Virus record (IMG/VR): IMGVR_UViG_3300049783_000681
Location: 1 to 26,385 of that record
Source: a virus
Direction: 5' to 3' (one strand)
Length of the DNA: 26,385 nucleotides
Shown here: piece by piece, positions 1-9,581 of the stretch
Position numbering within the stretch: the stretch's first letter is position 1
How the letters are laid out: each line of letters begins with the position of its first letter
Translations under genes and position numbers: made by a program
The notes under the pieces: model-generated
Database searches by the model: none
The model's input: the letters and a program-made list of their open reading frames with translations, nothing else
Told to the model about the DNA's origin: nothing

Positions 1-3000
1 TTTTTGTTGACAACTTAGAAGTAGAATATAATAACTTATTCTTAGCTAGTGTTAGGTATGCATTTAGTGAACAGCCAAATATTGACTGGGCATTTAAATC
101 AAGTTTTGTAAAAGCACAACACAATTTAGGTGAACTTGCACAAAGAGTTACATTTAAAAATGACAATTTAGAAAGTTACCAAACTTATATAAACGAAGTT
201 AAGCCATACAAAACTAAAGTTAGAGAGTATGTAAGTTCTTATAATAATACAGACCTTACACAATCAATAATATCAGACTTTGATTTACCGCCGAAGTATA
301 GTATTGCAGACGGAAAAATTAAAGCTTCTAGTGCTAAGGCTTCAGACATTGCAGTGTACGGTGAACGGGCTGTATCTTCATATCCGGACAAGCATTGGTT
401 TGATAATGTTGGATATCAAATTACAAGTGTTGAAATTGGTAATAAAGGGTCTGCATATAACTTACCTCCAGTAATTAGATTTGAAGGAGGCGGTGGCACA
501 GGTGCTACAGCAACGGCATTCTTAAACAACGGCAAATTAAGCAAAATACAAGTATTAACTCCTGGTAGCGGGTACATTAGCGCACCGACTATTATAGTCG
601 ACGGCGGATTAAGCGACACTGGAACAATTGGCAACGCAACTGCAATTTTAGGTAATGGTGTAGTTAGAGGTACTAAAGTTTCGTTTAAATTCGATAGGGT
701 AAGCGGACTACCTTACATTACTACATTAGCTACAACAGAAACATTTGTCGGAACTGGCAGTAAATTTAACTTTGATCTAAAATGGCCAATGGATAGAAAA
801 ACAACAAGCACAAGTGTTGTTGTTACTGGTGTTGAGCTATTAAGAAGTGAGTATGCATTTACTAATGTTAACGATGTTACTAAAGGATACACTAGAAGTG
901 TTGGAAGAATAACATTTACTACCCCGCCTAAATTAGGCTCAGCAATAACTGTTACATATAACAAAGATACAAATTTGTTAGATGCACAAGATAGAATTAG
1001 TTTACTTTACAATCCTACTACAGGAATGGTAGGTAAAGACATTGCACAGTTAATGGATGGTATTGATTACGGTGGCGTTGAGATTAAGAGTTTTGGATTT
1101 GAAGGAAGTTCCGGTTTTGATACTGAGCCTTTCTTTACAGAAACGTTTGATACTTATGATAACACATACGAGGATTTAGTATTCCAGCTAGACGGATCAA
1201 CTGCTACATTAACTTGGGACACTCCATTGTTAAGCGGAGTTACTTATAACGTATATAAAAATAATGTGCGAATTGATGACACTTATTACAATGATTCATC
1301 AATAGCAACTAATCCAAATGCTAAAATGCTTAGTATTATTGGAGATGGCGTACTAACTTCGTTAAATTTACAAGACAACGGTGTATCATCAGTAAGTGAC
1401 GATACGTTTATTATTAGAAAAACTACAAGTGACGGTAGCTTTAAGCCAGACACAACATCATACGATACATTACTTGATGGCGGAACAACATTGTATGATA
1501 CTGCTAAAGGTATTGATGCTTCGGAAATAGTTGTTGACGGCGACGGGTTTGTAACTCAGACTAATAGCAAAGGTCCTGAGGAGTTAGTTCCTGGACAAAT
1601 ATTAGATACTTTAGACTTACAAGTCGTCCATCGTCCAGTCGAAGGTGGCAGTACAATTTACAGTGATGTTCATTGGACAGACGGCACAACGGCTATATTC
1701 AAATTAGGCGGTCACCCAAACTCTGCAGATGCAGTATTTGTAAGACTTGACAATGTTAAAGTTGCACCAAGTTTATACACAGTTGATTATGCAACTAACA
1801 CAGTTACATTTGCAACGGCTCCGACTACTAGACAACTGCTAAACACTATTGTTATGGGTGAAGCTGGCCAGAAGATACTAGATATTAACACGTTTAAAGG
1901 TGACGGCAGTACAATAGAATTTATTACTAAAGTAGAATTCCAATCAAACATGACACACTTTGTTAATATTAACGGAGTATTGCAAACAGTTACTATTTTC
2001 TCAGCAGGCGATGCTTATGGTATAGATAAAGGTTATACTGGAATTAGATTTAGTTCAGCGCCTGCACTTGACGCTGTAATTGATTTTGGATTATTTTATA
2101 CTACAGGTACTAACTTTAGTCAAGTTGCAAACCAAACATTTGTTGCAGACGGAAGTACTACACAGTATACACTAGCAACTGCTCCAATAGGAAGCAATCC
2201 TGTTGCAAACCAGACTATAGTTAAAGTTGACGGTAGTATTTTAAATGCAGGCTACAGTGACAGACATGTTATTGGTGCTAACGTACTACAATACCAATTA
2301 CAAAATTGGCAGTTAGGATTAAACACAATCCGCGGCGAAGATATTGAAGTTTATTTAGACGGTATTAAATTAGTTAGAAATATCCAATACAAATGGGATT
2401 CGGCTAATAACATAGTTAATGTAACAGCTAACGTAGCTACTGCTGGACAAATACTTGATGTATTTTTAGTAGCAGATGGTGCATATGCGTTTGGTTATAT
2501 TGGAGTTGATCCAGATGATAGTTCGACTAAGTTTATAGCAACACCGGGCGTAATATACTTTGACACTGCTCCTGCACTTGATGTAACTGTTGAAGTAACA
2601 ACATTTAGTAACCATGATATATTAGACATTGAAAGAATCAAATATAATGTTATTAGTCGTACTTCGATAGCAGAAGGAAATGTAGACTTCCAAGAGTATA
2701 CTTTGCTAACCAATGGCTTTGTAAAATTACGCAAAGAAGTAAACGATGCAAGATATGTTTGGGTAATATTAAACGGAACACAGTTAACACCAGCAGTAGA
2801 TTATTATGTAACTGAAGATAAGATGCATATTAAGATAGCAAGCACTATTAGTGCAAGTGATGTTGTTGAGTTAATACACTTTACTGCTCCGCCGACTAGC
2901 CAAAAGTTTGGATTTAGGCAATTTAAGGATATGCTAAACCGTGTTCACTATAAGCGCATGGACGAAACGAATAAGTATATGTTGAGTCAACCACTTAACT

Positions 3001-3605
3001 GGTTTGATTTAAGAATTGAACTTTTGGATGCAAGTGGGTTACCGACACCTAACAAGACTTCAAAAATACCAGGAGTGGTATTTATTAATGGTGAGAGAAT
3101 TGAGTATTTTGTGAAACAAGGCAACACTTTGAGACAGTTACGCAGAGGAACGCTAGGAACAGGGGTTAACACCATCTATCCAGCTGGAACTTTAGCTATG
3201 GAGCAAAGCATTGGCCAAACAATTCCTTACAAAGACGAAACACTTACTCAAATACTTACAGCAGACGGTACGTCTACTGCATATGAGTTAGATTTTATAC
3301 CTAACAATATAAATGAATTTGAAGTATTTGTAGCAGGAAAGCGTTTAAGGAAGAACGCAATAGCAATCTTTAACCCAACAGTTGACTTAGATAGTCCAGA
3401 GGGTGATGAAACTTCCGTAGCAGAGTTTAGTGTAGACGGTACTACTAGTACATTAACGCTTACAACTGCTCCTTTAGAGAATCAAAAGATTATTATAATA
3501 AGAAAACTAGGTAAACTTTGGACAGACGTCGGAACTAGCCTTGCTAACCAAGAAAATGACATTGCACGGTTCCTTCGAGCGAAAGTTACGGAGCTAGTCA
3601 AATAA
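1..3605 (+). CDS. Large virion structural protein, beta-repeat type (5' end outside window)
   Basis: The reading frame is open from position 3 to the TAA at 3603-3605, so 1200 residues are visible and the start lies upstream of the window; the GTG at 354 is an internal valine. Seen: a helical opening stretch (motif INEVKPYKTKVREYVSSYN near residues 65-83), a glycine-rich beta segment at about nt 420-610 with FEGGGGTGATATA and GSGY, then repeated modules that start with a DGST-like turn (nt about 735, 1333, 1672, 1891, 2137, 3250) and end in a T(V/I)TF-x-TAP strand (nt about 905, 1801, 2040, 2550, 3450). There are no membrane segments. Such modular beta proteins are common among virion (baseplate or fibre) proteins of marine T4-like phages. 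The exact T4 equivalent is not recognisable to me. It is the first of a run of virion genes. Confidence 0.75.
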   Translation, partial: FVDNLEVEYNNLFLASVRYAFSEQPNIDWAFKSSFVKAQHNLGELAQRVTFKNDNLESYQTYINEVKPYKTKVREYVSSYNNTDLTQSIISDFDLPPKYSIADGKIKASSAKASDIAVYGERAVSSYPDKHWFDNVGYQITSVEIGNKGSAYNLPPVIRFEGGGGTGATATAFLNNGKLSKIQVLTPGSGYISAPTIIVDGGLSDTGTIGNATAILGNGVVRGTKVSFKFDRVSGLPYITTLATTETFVGTGSKFNFDLKWPMDRKTTSTSVVVTGVELLRSEYAFTNVNDVTKGYTRSVGRITFTTPPKLGSAITVTYNKDTNLLDAQDRISLLYNPTTGMVGKDIAQLMDGIDYGGVEIKSFGFEGSSGFDTEPFFTETFDTYDNTYEDLVFQLDGSTATLTWDTPLLSGVTYNVYKNNVRIDDTYYNDSSIATNPNAKMLSIIGDGVLTSLNLQDNGVSSVSDDTFIIRKTTSDGSFKPDTTSYDTLLDGGTTLYDTAKGIDASEIVVDGDGFVTQTNSKGPEELVPGQILDTLDLQVVHRPVEGGSTIYSDVHWTDGTTAIFKLGGHPNSADAVFVRLDNVKVAPSLYTVDYATNTVTFATAPTTRQLLNTIVMGEAGQKILDINTFKGDGSTIEFITKVEFQSNMTHFVNINGVLQTVTIFSAGDAYGIDKGYTGIRFSSAPALDAVIDFGLFYTTGTNFSQVANQTFVADGSTTQYTLATAPIGSNPVANQTIVKVDGSILNAGYSDRHVIGANVLQYQLQNWQLGLNTIRGEDIEVYLDGIKLVRNIQYKWDSANNIVNVTANVATAGQILDVFLVADGAYAFGYIGVDPDDSSTKFIATPGVIYFDTAPALDVTVEVTTFSNHDILDIERIKYNVISRTSIAEGNVDFQEYTLLTNGFVKLRKEVNDARYVWVILNGTQLTPAVDYYVTEDKMHIKIASTISASDVVELIHFTAPPTSQKFGFRQFKDMLNRVHYKRMDETNKYMLSQPLNWFDLRIELLDASGLPTPNKTSKIPGVVFINGERIEYFVKQGNTLRQLRRGTLGTGVNTIYPAGTLAMEQSIGQTIPYKDETLTQILTADGTSTAYELDFIPNNINEFEVFVAGKRLRKNAIAIFNPTVDLDSPEGDETSVAEFSVDGTTSTLTLTTAPLENQKIIIIRKLGKLWTDVGTSLANQENDIARFLRAKVTELVK

Positions 3606-3608
3606 ATA
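3601..3608 (+). promoter_or_regulatory. T4-type late promoter AATAAATA
   Basis: AATAAATA overlaps the stop codon of the large structural gene and ends 22 bases before the ATG of the 201-aa gene. T4-like marine phages use NATAAATA as a late promoter read with the phage late sigma factor. The spacing fits, but an A+T-rich sequence yields such octamers by chance, so support comes mainly from the similar sites at 8083 and 9577 in the same kind of position. Confidence 0.5.
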
Positions 3609-3630
3609 CACATAGCAGTGAGAGAACAAA

Positions 3631-4236
3631 ATGACAGACAAATTAAATGACACATCAGGAATAAAGGTACAGGGACACATTAAGATTAGTGACCCTGCTA
3701 CTGGCGAAGTATATGTTGACAAGCGTAACGCAATTCATTATGAAAACATGAGTCTTGCACTTGCGGAAAGTTTAGCAAATGCTGGCAAAGGAGCCATTTA
3801 TGAAATGAGCTTTGGCAACGGAGGAACAAGTGTCGATCCAACAGGGATTATTACTTACTTAACTCCTAACTCAACAGGTACAAATGCTAGTTTGTATAAT
3901 CAAACATTTACTAAAGTTGTAGATGATTTGAGTACAAACAACACAGATCCTGTTAGAAATAAATTAGAAACTAGACACGTAAGTGGTACTAACTACACAG
4001 ACATAATTGTAACGTGTTTACTTGATTACGGCGAACCTTCCGGACAAGATGCATTTGATACTGCTACAGATGCAACTAGTACATATGTGTTTGACGAGTT
4101 AGGGTTAAAGAGCTACGATCCTAGTACAACAGGTAAGTTAATTACACATGTAATTTTCCACCCAGTACAAAAATCATTAAACAGACTTATACAAATTGAT
4201 TATACTGTAAGAGTCCAAAGTTTGTCAGGAGCATAA
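3631..4236 (+). CDS. Conserved virion structural protein (201 aa)
   Basis: A 201-residue protein starting MTDKLNDTSGIKVQGHIKIS, with a GAGAGA ribosome binding site about 6 bases before the ATG. It opens with a short beta segment (DPATGEVYVDKRNAIHYENM, residues about 21-40) and is rich in Thr, Asn and Asp, like a soluble beta-structured particle protein. No catalytic motif, signal peptide or membrane segment is visible. Proteins with this opening are found beside tail-fibre genes in marine T4-like phages, where they are annotated only as structural. It lies between the large structural gene and the first fibre gene, whose ATG follows 4 bases after its stop, so it is probably a fibre- or baseplate-associated component. 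No more exact role can be given. Confidence 0.65.
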   Translation: MTDKLNDTSGIKVQGHIKISDPATGEVYVDKRNAIHYENMSLALAESLANAGKGAIYEMSFGNGGTSVDPTGIITYLTPNSTGTNASLYNQTFTKVVDDLSTNNTDPVRNKLETRHVSGTNYTDIIVTCLLDYGEPSGQDAFDTATDATSTYVFDELGLKSYDPSTTGKLITHVIFHPVQKSLNRLIQIDYTVRVQSLSGA

Positions 4237-4240
4237 TTAG

Positions 4241-6265
4241 ATGGCATATACTATTAACTTTACAGATTTTACAAACAAAGGTAGCATTACTGTTGAAGAT
4301 AGCACTTTAAACGTACAAACTAGTTTAAAGTTTCCAGGCAGAAGTACTACAGCATACGGTACTGCTATTAATGAAAATTTCTTGCACTTACTAGAAAACT
4401 TTTCAAATACATCAGCACCTAGCAATCCTGTTGAAGGACAAATTTGGTATGATAATACACCAGGCAGTGAACAGTTAAAAGTATATGATGCAACGCAATG
4501 GGTAGCATCTGGTGGATTAAAGAAAGCACTAACATCACCAGAAGCGGCAAATAGCGTAGTTGGTGATTTGTGGGTCGATACAGACAATCAACAGTTATAC
4601 TTATTTACAGGTTCAGGTTGGGTATTAGTAGGGCCGGAATTTAGTGGTGGTCTTAACACTGGCGCACAACCAGTTGAAATAGTTGGCCAAGACAATGTTG
4701 TTTACAATGCAGTACAAGTAGAAGTTGCGGCAAAGCCAGTTGCAATAATTTCAGCAGATGCGTTTACTCCTAAAGCAGTAATTAGTGGATTTACTACAAT
4801 TAGTCCGGGCATTAACTTAACTACTACAAATATTACAGGTGATGGCGCTCCAAAGTTTGTTGGACCAGCTGATGTTGCAGAAAACTTATTAGTAGGAACT
4901 ACTAAAGTACCTGCGGCAAACTTTTTAAGAAGTGATGCTGTAAGTACAACAAATTATCAAATAAAAATTAAAAACGATTCGGGATTATTGCTCGGAAGCG
5001 GAAATCAGCTTGCATTAGAAGTTGAAGGCGAAGCTGGAGTTATTACACATAACACTAGTGGTAGTAATATTGATATTAGAGTTAACAATGCTGGTACAAC
5101 ACAAACAGCAATTAGAATTGATTCAAATACAAACGTTGGAATTAACAACACTGCGCCTGCAGAAAGTTTAGATGTAACAGGAAACGTTAAATTAAGCGGA
5201 AACTTATTGGTAGACGGAACTACGTCTAGCACAAACTTTGGCAATGGTGCATTAATAGTAGCAGGAGGCGTTGGTATTGCTGGTAATTTAAACGTTGGCG
5301 GAACTTTTGAAGTTGACGGTATTTTAACTACACAAAACCAAGCACCTGATTCTCCTAACGTAAGAAACATTGGTAACTCGGCTAACAAATACTTAGGAAT
5401 ATATGCAACTACATTTAACGGAAACTTACTTGGTAACGTAACAGGTACAGTTAGTGGTAGAGCGGGCAGTGCAGATAAACTAGCCAGTAGTACAAACTTC
5501 CAAATGACTGGAGAAGTAGTTGCTAACCAGTTACTATTTGATGGACAAACAGGCGGTAGTACAAAAGTATTTACAACGTCAGTATCAAATGCATTTATTA
5601 GTAATAAAACAAGCACATCAAACACTGTATCAGATGACGAATTCTTGTTAAACAGAACAACAGGAACTACTGGACTTTATAGAGTTAGCAGAGATACTTT
5701 ATTAGCTAGTGTTCCAACTAACCCAACAGGCGTACTAATGCCGTATGCTGGTAGAGTAGCACCTGCGCATTGGTTACTATGTGACGGTAGTGAAGTATTA
5801 CAAGCAGATTATCCGTTTTTATACACATTAATTGGCTTTGATTATAAGCAAGCAGACCAACTTAGTGATAGCGGTGTGTTAAAATTTGCATTACCTGATT
5901 TAAGAGGTCGCGGAGCAGTTGGTCTAGATAACATGGGCGGATCGGCAGCAGGCAGAGTAACAGGACTAAGAGGTTCTGAGATTGGTAACAGTGCTGGTAC
6001 ACAAGATGTTACTATTGGACTTACTAACTTACCAGAACACGAACATGATTTAGTTGTTGAAGGAACACAATTTTACGCAATATTAGATGCGGCAAAGGGT
6101 GCAGAAAGTCCTGCTTCATCTATTACATATGACTCTCCAACAGGAAGTGGCCAAGGGCAGGCTGTTTCAACTAGTGGCGGAGTAGCAGGCAGTACGGGCA
6201 CAGCAATAGATACTATGAATCCGTTTATGTCGATGAACTATATTATCTACACTGGAAACATATAA
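4241..6265 (+). CDS. Tail fibre protein with phage tail collar domain (674 aa)
   Basis: Domains in order. Residues about 25-210 form an N-terminal region shared with the next two genes (NENFLHLLENFS, then GQIWYD...LKVYD and GDLWVD...LYLFTG). A beta region follows (residues about 310-360) with SLDVTGNVKLSGNLLVDGT and GALIVAGGVGIAGNLNVGG, a pattern common in marine phage fibres. At about 496-565 there is a tail collar domain (GVLMPYAG...PAHWLLCDGS...FALPDLRGRGAVGLDNMGG), then an H-rich loop (NLPEHEHDL) and the end MNYIIYTGNI. Collar domains are found near the distal ends of T4 gp12-type and other fibres. The protein is likely a host-receptor binding fibre or short fibre. No chaperone gene for its trimerisation is seen in the window. 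Confidence 0.85.
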   Translation: MAYTINFTDFTNKGSITVEDSTLNVQTSLKFPGRSTTAYGTAINENFLHLLENFSNTSAPSNPVEGQIWYDNTPGSEQLKVYDATQWVASGGLKKALTSPEAANSVVGDLWVDTDNQQLYLFTGSGWVLVGPEFSGGLNTGAQPVEIVGQDNVVYNAVQVEVAAKPVAIISADAFTPKAVISGFTTISPGINLTTTNITGDGAPKFVGPADVAENLLVGTTKVPAANFLRSDAVSTTNYQIKIKNDSGLLLGSGNQLALEVEGEAGVITHNTSGSNIDIRVNNAGTTQTAIRIDSNTNVGINNTAPAESLDVTGNVKLSGNLLVDGTTSSTNFGNGALIVAGGVGIAGNLNVGGTFEVDGILTTQNQAPDSPNVRNIGNSANKYLGIYATTFNGNLLGNVTGTVSGRAGSADKLASSTNFQMTGEVVANQLLFDGQTGGSTKVFTTSVSNAFISNKTSTSNTVSDDEFLLNRTTGTTGLYRVSRDTLLASVPTNPTGVLMPYAGRVAPAHWLLCDGSEVLQADYPFLYTLIGFDYKQADQLSDSGVLKFALPDLRGRGAVGLDNMGGSAAGRVTGLRGSEIGNSAGTQDVTIGLTNLPEHEHDLVVEGTQFYAILDAAKGAESPASSITYDSPTGSGQGQAVSTSGGVAGSTGTAIDTMNPFMSMNYIIYTGNI

Positions 6266-6266
6266 A

Positions 6267-8081
6267 ATGAGCTATAAATTAAACAAAACAGACGGAACAT
6301 TACTAGTAGATTTAATAGATGGGTCGATAGATACAGCTAGTACGTCACTTACTCTAGTAGGTAAAAACTATTCAGGGTTTGGCGAAGTTTTAAATGAAAA
6401 CTACATTAAATTATTAGAAAGTTTTTCAAACTCAACTAGTCCACTTAATCCAATTCCTGGACAATGTTGGTGGGATACTTCAGAGGGAAGATTAAAAGTA
6501 TATAACGGCACACAGTTTAATGCAGTAGGCGGACCGTTTGTAACGTCGGAACAACCTACAATGGTTGCTGGTGATTTATGGATTAACAACAACGCTGATC
6601 AAATGTACTTTTATGATGGTGCAGGCGATCCTACACTAGCAGGACCAGCATATTCGTCACAACAAGGTAAGTCGGGCTTTATAATAGTATCAAGACTTGA
6701 TACACAGAGCAGAAATAGAACATGTGCTGACTTATATGTTGGCGGAACGTTAATGGCTGTAATGAGTGCTATTGAGTTTACTCCTGCAACAGCAATTACT
6801 GGTATAACCGGCAATGTTAAAAAAGGTATTAATGTTATTGATACTAATTCTTCAACAGGATTTACGTATCAAGGAGTTGCAGACAAAGCATTAAACTTAA
6901 TCAAGGCAGATGGTACTTCTGTTAGTGCAGACAGTTTCCTTTCAGCAATAACAGACGGCAGCACAACTGGATCATTGCAAGTATTAAACTCCAACGGTAT
7001 TACAGTAGGACCAAATGCTAACCAGATTATGAAAATAGTCGGTAATAGCTTTGTTACAGAAAATGCTAGAATTGATGATGACTACATTATTAAGGTTACA
7101 AGCTCTGCGGCTGGATCACAAGTTATTGATGCGTTACATATTGATGCATCAACTAAGCGTGTTGGTATATTCCAAGATACTCCGTTGCACACATTAGATG
7201 TAACAGGTGATATGCGTGTAACTGGCAATTTAATTGTTGAAGGTGCAAGCGCAAGTATTGATGTTTCTACATTAAGAGTTGAAGATAAGCAAATAGAGCT
7301 TGCTATTACAAGTGATAGTACATTACTAAATGATGCAGGCGTTGATGATGCAGGTATACTAGTTAGAGTAACTGGTGATGATAAGAGCTTTACTTGGAAA
7401 AATGCAACTAAAGCATGGACTTCGTCAGAGCACATGGACATTGTAACAGGCAAGACATATAAAATTGGCGGAACTGACGTATTATCAACAACTACATTAG
7501 CTAGTTCAGTAACAAGTGCAACAGGGTTAACAACAATTGGCACACTAGGTGCATTAAGTGTTGATAACATGAATTTAAATAACGCAACAATTACAACAAC
7601 AGCACTTGGATTAACAATTACTAGTGCTGATACAATTACTATTAGCAATAGTAGAAAAATTACAGGTGTAGGTGCTCCTACAACTGGTGCAGATGTTGCA
7701 AATAAAACATATGTAGATGAACAAATTGCTGGATCTTCAATATCCTTTAGTATGGATATTACTAGTCTTAACGACACGCAAATTGCGTCAGTTATTAACG
7801 ATCTAGTTCCGGCAGCAAGTGTTTCAAACGGTACAACAGCTAGAATACACGGTACTTCACTTACAGGTGCAACAGTTACTGGTATTGACGTTGGAGCAGT
7901 TCTTACTAAATCGTTTATTACAGTCGATAAAAACGGAACAGAAAATCAATCAGTGTTGCAAGACATTGGTTTCACTAACGCAACAGGAACAGTGGCAGTA
8001 GCAGTTAGTCGTAGCTTAAAGCAATTTATTACCTCAGGTGGTAATTGGACGTTTGATCAAAACTTGACAAGTAGCGTTTAA
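6267..8081 (+). CDS. Tail fibre protein, second paralogue (604 aa)
   Basis: The ATG follows the stop of the collar-domain fibre by one base. The N-terminal region of about 200 residues matches both neighbours (FVG/LVGKNYSGFGEVLNENY, GQCWWDT...LKVYNGTQF, GDLWINN...MYFYDG, then KKGINV). The middle has the same LDVTGDMRVTGNLIVEG beta motif at about residue 308. At about 465-490 lies ITGVGAPTTGADVANKTYVD, a motif typical of phage tail-fibre shafts. The last 110 residues contain no collar domain and no recognised tip domain. It is most likely a fibre subunit that attaches to the particle through the shared N-terminus. A different C-terminal end suggests either a different receptor or a proximal fibre segment. 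Confidence 0.78.
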   Translation: MSYKLNKTDGTLLVDLIDGSIDTASTSLTLVGKNYSGFGEVLNENYIKLLESFSNSTSPLNPIPGQCWWDTSEGRLKVYNGTQFNAVGGPFVTSEQPTMVAGDLWINNNADQMYFYDGAGDPTLAGPAYSSQQGKSGFIIVSRLDTQSRNRTCADLYVGGTLMAVMSAIEFTPATAITGITGNVKKGINVIDTNSSTGFTYQGVADKALNLIKADGTSVSADSFLSAITDGSTTGSLQVLNSNGITVGPNANQIMKIVGNSFVTENARIDDDYIIKVTSSAAGSQVIDALHIDASTKRVGIFQDTPLHTLDVTGDMRVTGNLIVEGASASIDVSTLRVEDKQIELAITSDSTLLNDAGVDDAGILVRVTGDDKSFTWKNATKAWTSSEHMDIVTGKTYKIGGTDVLSTTTLASSVTSATGLTTIGTLGALSVDNMNLNNATITTTALGLTITSADTITISNSRKITGVGAPTTGADVANKTYVDEQIAGSSISFSMDITSLNDTQIASVINDLVPAASVSNGTTARIHGTSLTGATVTGIDVGAVLTKSFITVDKNGTENQSVLQDIGFTNATGTVAVAVSRSLKQFITSGGNWTFDQNLTSSV

Positions 8082-8082
8082 C

Positions 8083-8090
8083 GATAAATA
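8083..8090 (+). promoter_or_regulatory. T4-type late promoter GATAAATA
   Basis: GATAAATA lies in the 33-base gap between the second and third fibre genes, 24 bases before the ATG at 8115. It matches the NATAAATA late promoter form of T4-like marine phages. An AAGGG ribosome binding site follows at about 8100. Confidence 0.55.
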
Positions 8091-8114
8091 TATTATACAA
8101 AGGGTTATATACAT

Positions 8115-9581
8115 ATGGCATATACAATTAATAGATACAGTGGCACTACTTTAGCAACAGTGCAAGATGGTACAGTTGATGCAACTTCCGATTTACGGTT
8201 TGTTGGTAAAAACTATGCTGGATATGGTGAGATACAAAACGAAAACTTCGTATTCTTGCTTGAAAGTTTTAGTGGAGCATCGCAACCGCCTAAAGCTATT
8301 ACTGGCCAAGTGTGGTATGACACAGCAGTACAAAAATTAAAATTTTACAACGGCACTAAGTTTAAGAATACAGGCGGAGCAGAAGTTTCTGCAACACAGC
8401 CTACAGGATTAACAGCAGGCGACTTTTGGTGGGATAGCGGAAACAATCAGTTATACGCATTTGATGGCACATCATATATCCTTATAGGACCACAAAGTAC
8501 CGGCAGTGGCGTTACGCAAATGACAAGTAAAACTGTTAAAGACACTACTGCAACTAACAGAAGTGTTATTGTTTCAACAATTAACGATGAAGCAGTTTAC
8601 ATAATTAGTAGCCTTGAATTTACTATGGATGTTAGTGATGCATCTGCAATTACAGGATTTGACGTAGTTAAAAAGGGATTGACAATGGTCAACACCCAAG
8701 CATCAACTAATGGTGTTACAACTACTGATCATGTGTATCACGGAACTGCATCTAATGCATTAAGACTAGGCGGAAATTTAGCAAGCGATTTCGTACTAAG
8801 TTCAACAGGATCTTTTGATAGTGTTATACGTTTTGCAGACGCTGGATTAACAATAGGCGATAGTAATGACTTACTAATTACTATTGAAAATGGTAATGAC
8901 GGATCTATTGCTAACCAAGTTGGTACTAACAGTGTTATTAAACTTAAAGCTAACAACGCCGCAGGAGCACTAACACACTCGGCAACGTTCACAGCATTAG
9001 GCATGGCGCCTGCAACTACTAACGCATTTGATTTAGGTGCATCTGGTAATGTATGGGCAAACGTTTATGCAACAAATTTACAAGGCAATGCAACAACAGC
9101 AAGTGCATTAAAGCTATCTGGAACAGTTTATCCACCAAATGCTAGTGCTATTGCAAATACAACAGCACTAAGAGACGCCAGTGGAAACTTAACAGCAAAC
9201 TTATTCCAAGGTGTTGCTACACAAGCACAGTATGCTGACTTAGCAGAAGTATATGCCACTGATGAAATATATCCAGTTGGTACAATAATGGCAGTTGGCG
9301 GCGAAGCAGAAGCTACAGCGGCAGCGGCAAGTCATTATTGTATTGGTGTTATTTCAGATAAACCAGCATACTTAATGAACTCAGAAGCTGAAGGTCAAGC
9401 AATTGGTCTTAAAGGAAGAGTTCCAGTAAGAGTTACTGGACCAGTTAAGAAAGGCCAGCCAATTTATGCTTGGGCAGACGGAGTAGGATCAACACTTGCA
9501 ACTACCGGCATGGTAGGCATTGCACTAGAGTCAGATGACTTTACTGAAGAAAAATTAATTGAGTGTGTGCTAAAAGTATAA
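8115..9581 (+). CDS. Tail fibre protein, third paralogue, with conserved C-terminal tip (488 aa)
   Basis: It opens with the shared N-terminal region (FVGKNYAGYGEIQNENF, GQVWYDT...LKFYNGTKF, GDFWWDSGNNQLYAFDG, KKGLTM). The C-terminal 119 residues (about 370-488) start AQYADLAEVYATDEIYPVGT and run through IGVISDKPAYLMNSE and LKGRVPVRVTGPVKKGQPIY. I know this block as a frequent end domain of marine phage fibre and adhesin proteins. It resembles in layout the peptidase G2-like autoprocessing ends of other fibres, but I see no clear catalytic signature, so processing is not claimed. It has its own late promoter and ribosome binding site, unlike the gene before it. It is probably a receptor-binding or shaft-ending fibre. 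Confidence 0.78.
   Translation: MAYTINRYSGTTLATVQDGTVDATSDLRFVGKNYAGYGEIQNENFVFLLESFSGASQPPKAITGQVWYDTAVQKLKFYNGTKFKNTGGAEVSATQPTGLTAGDFWWDSGNNQLYAFDGTSYILIGPQSTGSGVTQMTSKTVKDTTATNRSVIVSTINDEAVYIISSLEFTMDVSDASAITGFDVVKKGLTMVNTQASTNGVTTTDHVYHGTASNALRLGGNLASDFVLSSTGSFDSVIRFADAGLTIGDSNDLLITIENGNDGSIANQVGTNSVIKLKANNAAGALTHSATFTALGMAPATTNAFDLGASGNVWANVYATNLQGNATTASALKLSGTVYPPNASAIANTTALRDASGNLTANLFQGVATQAQYADLAEVYATDEIYPVGTIMAVGGEAEATAAAASHYCIGVISDKPAYLMNSEAEGQAIGLKGRVPVRVTGPVKKGQPIYAWADGVGSTLATTGMVGIALESDDFTEEKLIECVLKV

Noticed and set aside
5005-5625. Long open frame on the minus strand inside the collar-domain fibre gene
   Set aside because: It is a mirror of a repetitive fibre gene. It has a hydrophobic, low-complexity translation, no ribosome binding site and no family resemblance. 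The same holds for the minus-strand frame at 7082-7777 and other short minus-strand frames.
6261-6268. TATAAAAT before the second fibre gene as a late promoter
   Set aside because: It does not match NATAAATA and overlaps the start codon, so there is no room for a leader.
7819-8001. 60-codon frame on the + strand inside the second fibre gene
   Set aside because: It is out of frame within a supported gene, its translation is low complexity, and there is no start signal.
8064-8096. TTGACA near the end of the second fibre gene as a sigma-70 promoter
   Set aside because: No acceptable -10 box lies at 16 to 18 bases; the NATAAATA site explains the gap better.
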